Positions 50,735-63,600 of a stretch of 64,000 nucleotides of DNA are shown piece by piece. Below the pieces are notes generated by a model, which was given only the letters and a program-made list of their open reading frames with translations, had not been told where the DNA came from and did no database searches. The position numbers and the translations under genes are program-made. Where the stretch lies: positions 19,319,017-19,383,016 of the forward strand of contig NC_084587.1 in NCBI RefSeq assembly GCF_033807715.1, read 5' to 3'. The first letter of the stretch is position 1. Each line of letters opens with the position of its first letter. This DNA comes from Cololabis saira (lineage: Eukaryota > Chordata > Actinopteri > Beloniformes > Belonidae).

Positions 50735-53430
50735 TGAGAGAAAGTTTAAGAAATATGAATCATTTATTTTTTATCTACTTTTTTTCCTCCAGAAACCAAG
50801 ATGTCTCATGTTTTTGGTTTTTATCAAGTTCATTCCATTTAGTAATATACTATATATTCATTTTTGTATATCAAGTCATACAATCAAAGAAAAAAAGTGT
50901 TACAGGTGATACAGAGATGGGCAGATGTTCTCCACTGTGTCGCTTCAGAAAATGACTGAAATGTTTAAAAACAACATTGTTCAAAGAAACATCAGAAGTG
51001 ACTTGCATACTTGGACACAGCATTAGTGGCGACTTGGCCAACTTTTGTCAAAATCGACGATATGGAACAACATCCAAAAAAACAACAGTGGGAAGAAGAC
51101 TCCTCATCTAGGCAGCTTCAACGTCTCTGGGCTCAAAAGTCATTTATGATGCACGTCACACAGTGGAAGTCACACAATTCAGTTTTCCAGATCTTTATTG
51201 GATAAAATATGTGCTCTGACGGTAAGGGCTTGTATCGATGTGCTTGGCAAAGGTCATTTCAAGTCCTATGTTGCCAGAATTCATGCAAAAAAGTATTTTA
51301 TACCACTATACTGTATGCTATGTAGATTTGCTATGTCACTGTGGCTTGATTGTATTCCTCAAATATAAGCTGCTTTGGATGAAAGTTTATCCTAAATGTT
51401 ATGTGTTATATAATATGCTGCTTTCAACCCTTTTGTTTTTTTTCTTTTTTGGGGGGCAAGGCAATGAAAAAAAGCACCTTCTGCATTACAAAGACAGCTG
51501 AAAAAGAAGAGGGTACAGGTGCTGGACGGGCCTGCCTTTTGTCTGGTGCACACCCTGTTTACAGGAAGAATGGGACAAAATGCTTCATGACCTAATTTCC
51601 TCAATGGGTTTTGAAAAGGAGTGGTAACAATAAAAGGTGACAAAAGCTTTACCGGGCATTTTCTTTTTAACCCTCCTGATTTTTGACAATTTTGAATGAT
51701 TTAGTTTAGTTCTCTCCGTTGGTAAATGGTGATTAAAATAAATGAATCTGCAGCTGTAGGTCACTGAATGGCTGCTTTAGGGTGTTGGTCGCTCATCCTC
51801 TTCCTGGACTTCTAAAATAACCTGCAAATATACACAGGCCAGGTCAAAGGGTTATCACTCACCTTTCATTCTTTGCCGTATGACCACCGGATGAGTCACA
51901 GGGGGCCTGGATATAAATGTGATTATCATACGTCATTTCTTTGTTCTTCAAGCAAAAGATACAACAGGGTTCTATATTTATTATCTGCTGCTCCCTGTCT
52001 ATCTTTGTCAGTTTCCTGCCTCCTGCAAACTCAACATCCATATTATTGTTCCTTTCCAGGCTGTATTGGTAGTCTGATTAGGAGCACCAACTGGAGTTCA
52101 TGATCACACCCTCCCAAAGTACATCAATCCTTTCTATTTATGTTTCTGATATGCAGGCAAGTCATATCCTCCACTTGATTGCCGAATTGAGTTATAATCT
52201 TTGTCTCTGGTTTTGATAGCATGGGACTTGCTGTGATGTGAAAATGAATCACCAGAGGCTTCAGGAATTCACAGCATTTATGCAAAAAATAAAAAATAAA
52301 AATACACAAATTTGTCACACAAACTTTGACTCACGACTGAGCAAAGTCCATGTGGACTCCTGGCCTGACCTTATCACAGGCTCCATAAATCACACAGTAA
52401 TATTAAAGCATAGATAGTCCAACGTAGGCTAGAGATACAGTAATAAACTCATGCAACCAGAAATGGAATAAGTCATTTTTAAAATGCAGGAACTGGAGAC
52501 ATTTTGAAAATTTTTATTTATTTTTTGGTGTGCGTGTGCTTAAAAGCAAGTATTTGGATGTCTGAAGTGACTCCCATCTCAAACTTTTTTTGGTCGGTTG
52601 TAATCACCATTGTCCATTTAATCAATGATCATTTGGTGAGCTGTTCAGATTTCTAGAGCACTCTGACACCACAGACCCAGTCCAGGGAAGGTTTACCTGA
52701 TTTCCCTTTTTTTGTCTCCACCCCATTTCACCTCACATTCAGTGTGTTTCAGAGGTGGACAGCGAGTGAAGACACAAACACAACCAATTTAAACCCGCTG
52801 CTGTGAACAGAAATAAAAACCTATGGGTGAAAAAGATGCTTTGTGCGTTTGCATCAGCTGATCAGTTACAGGCTCCAGAATCGCTTCTGCTGCCGGGCTA
52901 TTAGCTAACTACTAACAACAACAACATCAGGCTATATTATCAGAAGAAGGAGCTTATTGAGAATTTCAGGACATTTGAACCTTTGAAAATAAAAAAATAT
53001 TATCAAAAACACATTACACTACTGGTGTTGAATTGGAATTTCTATGTTTCAAGAAAAATTCACATGTATTCAAACCTGAATCAACCAACACGTATGAAAC
53101 TTGCTGATCTAACTGAACTATACAAAACATGTATTGGACTGCCATATTAAATTATACACATCATTAAAACGCGTGAGTAAATTATTTAAACTTTAAACTT
53201 ATTTAAACTGTTCACATGCCCTACTTTTTTGGAAAAAAACTGTTGAGTTGTTAAAAATTAATGAACAAAATGAATCATAGATAAATCAAAAGTAGAATAC
53301 AAGCATCCATGTTCTTCTGTATTAATATCTGTTTTCCCAACCAGAAAAGGCATTAGATGATAAAATGGATAACTGTTTCATACACCTGTTCACAAAACTA
53401 AGTGAACAGCTAAGTAGATATTATAGTAAT
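50735..53430. other. intergenic sequence, little recognised
   Basis: No supported gene. A weak SINE-tail-like phrase (TAAGCTGCTTTGGATGAAAG) lies at 51368-51387, and a second copy of the dispersed 125-bp unit at 52847-52971. Confidence 0.5.
52847..52971 (+). repeat. dispersed 125-bp unit, copy 2
   Basis: About 95% alike to 40473-40597 by eye. It is in the same orientation, 12.4 kb away. Confidence 0.8.
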
Positions 53431-53612
53431 TGTCATGGTTTTTGTATTTAGGTTCAGGTCTTATTTTTATTTTTATTTTTTTGTCAAGTTGAAGCTTTTT
53501 GTTTTGTTTTGAATCCCGCTCAGCAGCGCCTTTCGTTTAAATAAATCATGTTTTTGGAAATCCTGCTGCCTGCGTCTCCTGCATCTGGGTTCTTCACACC
53601 CAAACCGTGACA
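53431..53612. mobile_element. solo LTR-like element with 5-bp target duplication
   Basis: The 182-bp unit starts TGTCATGG and ends CCGTGACA (TG...CA, with imperfect inverted ends TGTCAYGGTTT). GTAAT is duplicated exactly at 53426-53430 and 53613-53617. AATAAA lies inside near 53541. These are the marks of a solo LTR. It is short for a retrotransposon LTR, so a miniature LTR element is also possible. No internal coding region is present. Confidence 0.7.
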
Positions 53613-54034
53613 GTAATAGGACATAGTATTAATAAAGGCATTCATATTGGTGAGAAAATTAATGAATGCAACCTGTTGAGCCAATGAAATAATTTTATAG
53701 GTTCATTCATTCCCGAGAAAGATAACCAACTATGATATCTAATTTATCCCACTGAGAGTGGCACATCGATAAGAGGGTGGACAAATGATAAAAAGGAATA
53801 GATACCTGCCTTTCTTATTATTTTACTTGTCTTTTTTCTTTAATGGTCATCTACCTAATTTCCTAGAGGAGGCTGATGTTATCAAGTGTTTTTCATGAAT
53901 ACTTCCCACTGTTATTCTTCAGGTGGTGTCCTCCATGTACATATTGACCTCGGTGGCGTAATACGTTTTTGGATTTCCTACTTGAAAGGTTCAAGCACAT
54001 TAAGAAATTAGCATTAAGTGCCATCCATCCCTCT

Positions 54035-54240
54035 TCCACAGCTTATCAGGGGTCCGGTTGCAGAGGCAGCAGCCTAAGCAGGGAAGCCCAGACTTCCCTT
54101 TCCCTGGCCACTTCGTCCAGCTCATCTGGGGGGATCCCAAGGTGTTCCCAAGCCAGTTTAGAAACATGGTCCCTCCAGCATGTCTGGGGTGTCCTCCCAG
54201 TGGGACATGCTCCTTTCCGGACTGTTTTAGGTGTTCCTGC
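54035..54240 (-). mobile_element. RTE/Rex3-like retrotransposon C-terminal fragment
   Basis: Minus-strand frames give ACPTGRTPQTCWRDHVSKLA and WEHLGIPPDELDEVAREREV, then SLLRLLPLQPDP. This is the best-preserved of four fragments of this family in the window. Confidence 0.75.
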
Positions 54241-56821
54241 ATCATAAAAAACTGGCCAACTTGTCTGGAATTTGGATTTTTTTCCCAATCTATTTGGAAA
54301 ATGTGCCTTATAATTCATGCCTTTGCTTGTTTCTAACCCACATGTCATATTGACCTGTTGACAGTGAATGAAGGTAATGAAATACAAATACAGATCGTAC
54401 CGGCACATTACCTCTAGGTAGGTACACAGCTTTTTACTTTACACTTGCATGTTTTACCACTTTCACTACCCTGCAATAAGCAGCTTTGTTCTCTTGAGCC
54501 TTTGAGAAGGCAGTTAATGGGTTAAATCTTTCTTGTAGAGGGACTCGGGTGTGGAAGGAGTTAAAGAAAGGGAAAGCAGGACTGGTTTCACCGAGGGAGG
54601 ATGGATTTAGCCAAAACACTTTGTGACAGGGCTCCTTGTTACACTACAACAACAAGAGAAAACTCAGACTTCAGGCCAGGACTTGTTGCGCAACTGATGG
54701 TGTGATAGTGTACACAAAAGGGAGTGAAATAGAGTAAAGGGTAACAAAGACGAAAGGATAAGGAGGGAAAGTGTAACCTGGAACAGAGCATGACATCTCT
54801 TTAGCTTTGGTAAATAGACTTTATTTATACAGAGCTTGTTTAGTATTGAACATTTAAAGCACACTTATATTACAAACTACATACACACATACACATACAA
54901 ATGCAGTACTTTGTACAATTTTTCTTATTTCATCAAAGCAGTATTTACTTTTCTCCTTCATGCACATACGGACAAATTTAGGGGAGGAACGTTGGGTTGA
55001 GTTTCATGCAAAATTGCAACTTTGTGACTGAGACGACTACTTTACTTCTTAAGCTGCAATCACACCAACAGTGCACATTGTAGCTGACTTTGCAGTGTGC
55101 TCTACTTGCTCTTATTAATATTTAAATCTATAGATTTCTTTGAAAACATTGCTTTAAAGAAATGCCTTTCCGCCTCTGCTCAGACGAGTCATCTGGCAAC
55201 GTCGGCGTGGCAATGAAAAATGTATGAGTCTTATTTACATGCAGAATTTCAAAGGCTTTGACAGCTTTGTGATTAACTGGGAGATGTGCTCAAGTTAGAG
55301 GGATTTCTATGAGGCAGACTTCAATCTGTCAGACAATCCAGATACATTGAAGACTTGAAGATTTCTTATAATTTGAAATGACCTAATTACCTGTTAATGG
55401 CTGCAGAGCAAAGATTACAACTCATGATGCAGAGGTAATGTCTTTATACCTCTATTTACAAAAAAAGAGTTTTTTTTATAAAATATTTGACAGTTGCTTC
55501 ATAGTTCACTCACTTCTGTGGATATTGATATCCGCTGTGGGGCTCAGAGTGCTTTCACTGGGGTTTAGATCAATGGGAGTGAAGAAACATTATGGCAATT
55601 ACACTGCGCTGGTGATTTGCCTGCACACAAACTTTGGGGGAATTTCATTGATCTTCCCATCTCCCAGAGACAGAAACTAATAAATACAACATTAGATATT
55701 AGGATATACCTTTTTAAGTATCTAGTCCAAATTCATTCTCATGTATATATTTACTGGGGTATTTTGAGCTCAACCGCTGAGTATTTATGGGATTAAATAA
55801 CATAAGCACAATTCAATATAATAGCTGAACAAAAGTGACTAAGAAAGGGATGATAGAGGGGTTTCTGAGCTTTGAATGAAGGGAGGGGCACAGTCTCAGA
55901 CTCTGAAAGAGTTTTTTTTTAAATGGCACAAGATGATATGTTGAGTTCCACAAAACAAAATAAAATAACGTGAGCGAAACTCACATAGACCAGATTCAAG
56001 CACCTTTATAACAGAAATCTGCATGATCACAGTTCAGAATAAAATTAGCCTTCAGATTTACTGTCAACTTGCAAAATTATGAATTATAATCAGGGGCTTT
56101 GAATCACAGGTGAGTACCTGGACTGCTTTCCAATGAAGTATTGAATTTGTAGGTGACAGTCTCAAATCAAATATGCCAGATCCCAAGCACAATATCAAAA
56201 CATCACCACAATATGAAGTGAATAGTGAACAAACTTCCATGATCTCTTTGACAAGAGCAATCATTTTAACTGAAATGAGTGGAGACAGTGCCTTCAATCA
56301 AAACCATTGACCTGTCAGTAGCTTATTTAAAGGGATAAATCAAATCAAAACAAAAGCAGATAAACTGGACAAACCTTGTTAGAAAACAAAAAATCTGGTT
56401 TGGACTTGGAAACTTTACACTTCTGCAATTTGTAAGCCAGTCTAATTTGTGAAATATTACTGCATTTATTTTCCCTGCTGTGATTAAATAAATCTGTCCT
56501 CTCTCAAATAATGAGTTCATGTCAAGTTGTTGATTTATGTGATTCCGTAGAGATTTTCCAGGAGTGGATGTATTCTCATGCAGCTTAAACCGTTACCACT
56601 GTGATTCAATAGTGAAATGGTCATTGCAAATTGGTAATTGCAAAGTGGGAATGAAGGGTAAGGTTTTGGTATTGTCTTTTTAGGCACTCATGGAAAATTG
56701 TATCTTTGCCTCAGTTTGAGCCTGAGAAACGTGGTCAAATATTTACTTCACCAAATCAAAGATAAATACAACACACAGTGGTGTGCTGAGACCCATAGAG
56801 ACGGATGTAGTTGAATATCTC

Positions 56822-56880
56822 AGATGTAAGTCGCTTTGGATAAAAGCATCCACTAAATGACAGCAGTAGTAGTAGTAGAA
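56822..56880 (+). mobile_element. SINE 3' tail-like fragment
   Basis: GTAAGTCGCTTTGGATAAAA, GCATCCACTAAATGACAGCA and a short AGT repeat follow the tail pattern of a common fish SINE. The head was not found upstream. Confidence 0.5.
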
Positions 56881-59044
56881 TCCATTAGCTATATGTTTCA
56901 TTCATTTATTTTGAGCTGTATTTTGTGATGAAATGTTCTACATATAGAATAACTCTCTTGATTCAATCATTTATGCTTAACTGTGGTTTATGTATCATAC
57001 TATAATATGAATCATGCAAAGGTTATTCCAAGTACATATTCTCCTTATCCATAGGGAATTATTTTGGAATAAAGTCTTGATAAAGCAAGTTAAACTATAA
57101 TAAAAAAACTTCCTCCTCTTCCATGCTGCTTCATGTTGGCTCTGGAAGTAATCAGCTATTCTATGGCATTCGTGCTGGTTGCTTGTTGCTGGGAAATGGT
57201 TCAAGATCATGAAAGAAGTTGTAGCCAGCTGACTTACTCTCCTTTTCACTGAGTTCCTATGCATGCTCCAACAGACCCGTCAATGAAAAGCCACTTTCTT
57301 CCCCTTCTGTGATGCGGGGCCCTGCAGGAGAACTACGGGGAGGCGTGGAGAACGATGGACAATACAGTAACCCAGTGCTGGCCAGACACACAATGTGAGC
57401 TTTCTGTGCCCTGGTGGACTAACTAACAGAGGGGCCTTTCTCATGATACGACCCCTTCACCAATCCTACGCCAGCATCTCTGCAAACACATGTATATTCA
57501 CGTGCTAACCGCATCACCTCATGTGGAACACCCTGTTAAGTAATTAAGATAGTAGAGGAATCTAAATGGTCTGGTATATAGCCTCAAAAGTAAATTAACT
57601 GTGTGATTACATAATCCCCTCCACAGGAGACTGTCTGTATAAACTTTGGTGATTCACCATCACGGCACGACTCCATCTCCCGTCAAAGCAATTACACCAT
57701 AAAGACATGTATTCTATTTTTAGAGTGTGGATTTCCTTGTGCATTGTATAACTTTATGGATTCTGTTTGATAAGTTCAGGTTTGGAGCACTGTCTTGATG
57801 TACTCAACATAAGCTGTGGCATTGGACTTTGAAGTAAAAAGAGTTCCCCAAAGTCACTTCAGCACATGTATGTCAGCTTTTTTTGTTGAATGTCTATTTG
57901 ATGTTCGCTACAACACAGCCAAATAAGCCCTCAGAACAATGATGAAAACCATTTCTAAATGCTCAGCATGTGAAATAAAATACCTCAGTAGCTTTGTTTA
58001 GTAGGACAAATTTGAAAGAGATCCATAGCTTCGTGCTGTGCATGCCTTTATTATGCTAAATAAAAAAGTGATTAGAATTAAGAAAGAAGGTTTTGCTTTC
58101 GTTATCTGTTGTAAGGTGGTTCGTCACACTCTTGATCTTTAATCACATGGACGTGTCAGTTTTACTGCAGGCAATGGATCAGCAGGTTATACTTTACCCT
58201 CAAAGGTTAATTATTTTGGCTGGTTAAGCTTCTGCGACAATATGATTATAGGTTTAGATTCCTAAAATACAGTTAAATATTTCTGCTTCACAAATTTCTT
58301 TGACCGGATTGGAAGGGAGGGATATGCGTATGATTGCAGGAGATGGATCAACCTTGCAGGCTAGGCCTCTTTGCTAATTGTACTGCACAGTGCACAGATT
58401 GTATTATGACAAGTCAAACCAGACAGAAATGCTTGATAAACGTCCAAAGAGCTTTAGAAAACCCCTTCCCACACACTTCTTTGCCGTTGGATTAAAGAGT
58501 CCACATCTAAACAATTATGTAAGGTGCTGAGATTGATGCAACATTTACTTCATCGTATCACATTGTTACTGGTCTGCTATGCACACATGGTAAGATAAGG
58601 TCCATTTGTGTCGCTTTCCATGTGCACAGCAAGAGCACTATGATGAATGTGTTTGTTCTGCACCAACAGACAACGTTGGAATCTGACTGAGCAGGGCAAT
58701 ACAGGTGAATGAAAAAATATTGTTTTATATTTTAAACCGTATGTATGTTCTCCAGCAAGCTGAGTCTCACAACCCGCTCATCACATTCTGATGCTTTGCC
58801 AAGAACATGCAGTGTTATGAAAAGCTGTGTTATGACTCATTAAGACCTGACTCGGTCTAAAGATAGCTAAAAGCATATTCACACGTTGCATCAGGTCTTA
58901 TTGGCGAAGCCAGACCGTAATGTCTTCATATCTTAACTGTTTATTCTACTTAGACTTCAAGGAGAAGACACACAGATCAACTACTGCTAATGGTTCATGT
59001 TGCAACAGCTGCAGCCTGATAAGAGAAACCTAAACCTTTCTCCT

Positions 59045-59160
59045 CAGCAACCTCCTCCAGCTCTTCTAAACCAAGGTGAGACCTAATCTCTTAAGTGTGT
59101 CCTGGGTCTGCCTCCGGGCTTTTCCCTTGGTTGGACATGCCCGAACAAGTTTTCTTAGAT
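59045..59160 (-). mobile_element. RTE/Rex3-like retrotransposon fragment
   Basis: Diverged copy of the same segment: CAACCTCCTCCAGCTCTTCT, GTGTCCTGGGTCTGCCTCCG and TTGGACATGCCCGAACAAG align with the 54035-54240 copy. Confidence 0.5.
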
Positions 59161-60186
59161 GGCTATCATCATAAAGGTATACTGTTGGCCAAAGTAAAAT
59201 CCTCCATTGTGGTTTGTCAGAACTTATTCATGACAACCCAATTTAAATTATAACACAATTATAAGTTCATTTTAAAGGTTGAGTATTATGCCTTTGTGAA
59301 ATCCATTCAGGCAAAGCAGTGCAATTAACCAGTTTGACGTAGACAGCTACTCACGCAGTTTCCTTTCTGTATTCTTTCTTTGCCTCTTTGAAGGCCTGAA
59401 AATGAGAACAAAAGAAAATTGCTCTCATCATCCCAAAAGAGAGAGCACATGTCTCTCACTTTCTTCAGCAGGTGGGCTGTCGCTGACCAGGATATGATTT
59501 CACAGGAGCGAGACAGAACACACCGGCTCCAGATACAGGGTTTTGTTCTGTATTGAAGCCCTGAAGTTCTTGATGATGAAGCTTTTAAAAAAACTTTTAA
59601 AAGCAGCATGTTTTGTAATGCATTTATTAATTCATTTATCAGTTGTGAAGCACTTCAGATGCCACACAACATCAAAAATGCATATATGACACTATAAATA
59701 ATTTTTCAAATATTTCAAGTTAAAAAAATCATGATATTGGGCCTTTGATAATTTAAAATGAATAGCTAAGTAAATGTGTCTTTGTGAAGTCATTCAAGAT
59801 TGGCCTACTTTAGTAAATCCATGATGCTGTGCTTGGCCTTTAGCCTCCTTGTTGTGTAATCGCTCATGGCAAGGGCAATGATGCTATTAGCGGCTTCACT
59901 GAAGATATATAAACTGACAGCATATGACTACATCTCTTTTTTCCCTACTGTCTCTGCTTTTTACACAGTCTTGCTGAGAGAGCTGCTACAAAGTCTGTCT
60001 GCTACCTGTTCCCATTTGCAGGGCATCATATACAGCTGTCTTGCTCCGACCTGGGAGACCTCAATGTTTGCAAAAGGAGCCCTGTACTGATAATAGTTTA
60101 ACACAGTGTTACATCCAGAGAGTGAATGCTCTAAATATTCTAATTTGAATATTTAGATGTGAATAAACATCGTCTCAAGACCTTAA

Positions 60187-60684
60187 AGGGGACCTATTAT
60201 GAAAAACTAGTTTTTTCTTGCTTTAACATATATAAAGTGGTCTCTCCTCAGCCTGCCAACTCAGAGAAGGAGGAAAGCAACCAAATTCTGCAGTGTCTGT
60301 ACAGCCGCCCGGATGAGCCATCCAGTGTCACGTGGCTTCTACGAGCCGTTCAGATTCTGCTCCTGTCGTGACGTCACGACAGGAGCAATGCTTAAAACCA
60401 CGCCCACAACTAACTCCGCCGGCCGGAGCTTCTGCCATCTTTTCGTAGCGGTGTATCGCATCATTCGCGTCATCGCGTCAGGCAGCCAATCAGCTCAGTG
60501 CCTCATTATCATAGCCGCCCGCCCACTCAGAATCCCACATAGAGAAGGAGGTTAGAAATGGGGAAGATAAAGACATGGCTCAGAGGCTGAATTTCTAATT
60601 TATTTAGCAAAAGCAATCAAAAGCTTGTTTTTAAGACATTCAAGGCCTATTTAAAATAGGTATTAGTGCCATAATAGGTCCCCT
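60187..60684. mobile_element. TTAA-flanked MITE (piggyBac-like) with CRE palindrome
   Basis: Perfect 15-bp inverted ends (AGGGGACCTATTATG / CATAATAGGTCCCCT) are flanked by TTAA at 60183-60186 and 60685-60688, the piggyBac target. The 498-bp interior is GC-rich and non-coding, with a perfect 30-bp palindrome at 60358-60387. Confidence 0.78.
60358..60387. repeat. 30-bp perfect palindrome centred on TGACGTCA
   Basis: TGCTCCTGTCGTGAC is followed directly by its exact reverse complement. The centre is a full cAMP-response-element octamer at 60369-60376. Confidence 0.95.
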
Positions 60685-60688
60685 TTAA

Positions 60689-63600
60689 ATAATGACATCC
60701 AGTCACTTTCAGTCATGAATTTGATAAAAGTATGTGATTTACGTTACTACCCAGGCTCGCCCACGACTGCATGTCACATCATAAAAGAAGGAAAATGCCC
60801 AAATGTAAAACTTGAGGTGAGGTGTTTTATTTACAAAAAAGGTTAATAATAACATACCGGTAACCAAGTTCATGGTAAAAAGGGGGAATTGCAGCTGCCC
60901 CTGGCTGACGGCGTCTGAATCTTTTTTAAAGGATGAAGCTGATAGGAATCTTAAGCGTAGGTGCTGAAGGAACAGGACAGCATCCAGTCACTTGGCAGAA
61001 GGCAACAGCAGAGGTGGATGGAGCAAATTCTGAATCAGTGCTGAAACACCCACTTTACACGGACACCAGCAGCGAAACAAAGCATCCAATCCTTAGAGTC
61101 CCGGAGGGCAACCGCTTGGCATAAAGGAGGAGCAAATGGACATAGCTGCGGCCCAAGGTCGTAACGATTTCTTTTTTTTTTATTTCTATTTTTTCCCCCC
61201 ACATTTATATTTGTGTTTCTTTTTTACTCATTACCTACTTTTGCTTTCAATTTGGTTAGAAAACCAAAACTACTTAGTTCGAGACACTATCTTGCTATCA
61301 TTTTAGCCCTTCTTTTTATCACTACAACCCAATAAACAGCATCTATTCCAATAGTAGCGTATAATAATCTTCACTCTAATTCTACAGTTCCATTTTCAGC
61401 AATTTGCCTTCTCTCAACAGTTATATCATGAAGACTGGATGAAGAAAAGCCAACATATGTGGCGAGGGACAGAGTGAGATAATGTTGGATGGAAAACCCA
61501 TGCTAGAACTTCTGAAAGTCATTAAAAAACGAAATAATTACTAGGCTATTATACCCATAGTCATGGATGCCAGAATCCAAAAAATAAGGATGTGATATTT
61601 GAGGATTTTAAATTTTAGACATTCAACTCTTTCTTAAAACATCCCCACATCTTGGCACAGTGACTTTACATGGTTATTAGGTAACTGTGTTTATGTTACT
61701 GCTGTGGAGTTGTTGGGCGAGGATGCAGAGAAAGCTACCAGCAGCAGCGCTGGTGGTCAAACCGGCACGTTTTCAACACAGTGATTGCTTGGTCTCCAGT
61801 GGACAAAGCACTGTGAAATACTTAAGCATCTTTATGAACTTGAGAAACACCATGAAAAGCTGGAGCTTGTTGTCTGAAGTTGATTTCATCCAGAGCATGA
61901 GTACTCCCCTCCACCCTCCACCCATCCAATCAGGAGCGGTCATACATGGTTTCTGGCCCGTATTTCTCTAGAGATAAAACCCTAATTAACATGAGTGAGT
62001 GAAAGTCTTTGGTCTTAGTGAAAACATATGAGAAACCACTTTTTCCACTAATCGCCCACCCACAACTACTAACCCCTCCACCTTTCCACATGTACACACA
62101 CTGGCGGAAGCGAAGCAGCCAGCCTTCATGAAACACTGATAAAGACTTTGGAAACAGTTTTTAGACAAAATAATATGAAAACCCGTCATATGTGGCCCAG
62201 CTGTCGCCTTTATTTCCACAGGGTCCTCAGATGATAAGGTACACTGTTATGAAGTTTAAATTAATGTGTAGAATATAGAGTATAAAGCGTGACTGATTTA
62301 TTTTGCAATCTTTTGTCCCTCTTTTTACCATTACTGTTTGTTTAAATGTTCCAAAGGTTTCCTTTTGATAGTTTTTTTTTACATTTGCAATTCTAGGACA
62401 AACCTCTTTTTTTAAAACAAGTGCAAAGACAAAAGACAAAATAGGAAGGGAGGCAACCTGCGAGAGGAACTTCAAGGATTATTAGCCCAATCACTTATTA
62501 CACCTAAGAGGTGAAATACATGAATGAATCATCTAGACAGCATCCTCTTGATTTATGGGTGGCTGACTCAGAGAACCGACCCTCTAAGAGAAATGACTTC
62601 CTGCACAAGAACTTGACATGAACCCACCCCAGGAACCATGTGTTTAGTTATTAAGAGGATTGCTCGGCTGCTATACGTGTTGATAGATATGTTGTTGTTT
62701 TTTTGGGAGGTTTGTTAGATGGATTAGAGGTTAATATGAACTGTATGCTTTTGTTTTCTCATCGATTCCGTTGCAAATTTTAAATTAAATGTTTTTAAAA
62801 ATGTGAATGTTGTGGAATCACCGTTTTTAAATCTTATCTATGGCACTGACCTGGTAGAAAATATAATAATAATTAAATCACAGGAAATTAAAACTCAAAT
62901 TGCCAGGTTAACAGGTAGCAGGATGTGGCATTAATTGGAAGCAAGAAGCAGCTCTTAACATTGGCCACAGATGAGTAAGAACCAGACAGAGACTTCAACA
63001 ATGCTGATTAGGTCTAATGATAACCAGTCAGGCAAATGGTGTTCTATGCCTGCACAACCACTGATTTTATGAGCTCTTGTTACGTGAGTGGTATTAACTC
63101 CTTTTTAGGTAGTACTCTCATACGTTATCGTGCATCTGTAGGAGGGCCTCTCAAGAGCAGTCAGTGTGCTGTGAGAGGAGGAACAGTGCAGGCAGGGAAG
63201 GCGATCATTGCTCCTTAGCAAAAAGCTTCCTTTCCAATATGAAGGTTGTTTGGGTTGAACCAGTGAGAGGTGAAGAGAAGCCTCAATGACTTCTGTTTGG
63301 ATTTTTTAACTTCACTCAGTTAACATTCAACATACATTTTTTAAACCCTTGTTCCTTAAGTGTTTTACCCCATCCAGCTTCCCTCAGTGATACCATTCAG
63401 TCATTGCCTTAAGGGACAGGATGTTAGATTCTGATGTGTTATACAGTAGAACAATAGAAATAGGAGCTTTGTGGCCATCTACAAAGCTTTTCTGTCCAAA
63501 ATCATCATCAACAAAGTCATCATTTGGTGAGGCCTTTGTGAAGGAACCTAGAGCTTGTACCAGCAAGTGCCTCCAGAGTTGATTTTGTGGCTAACTGGAT

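Larger units (their letters stand above)
53618..60182. other. intergenic sequence, little recognised
   Basis: No supported gene. It contains two RTE-like fragments, a SINE-tail-like phrase at 56822-56860, and a possible orphan exon at 59355-59395. The rest is AT-rich and shows nothing I can name. Confidence 0.5.

Noticed and set aside
61687..61971. 94-codon plus-strand frame as a gene
   Set aside because: No recognisable domain, no clear splice sites and no repeat-independent support.
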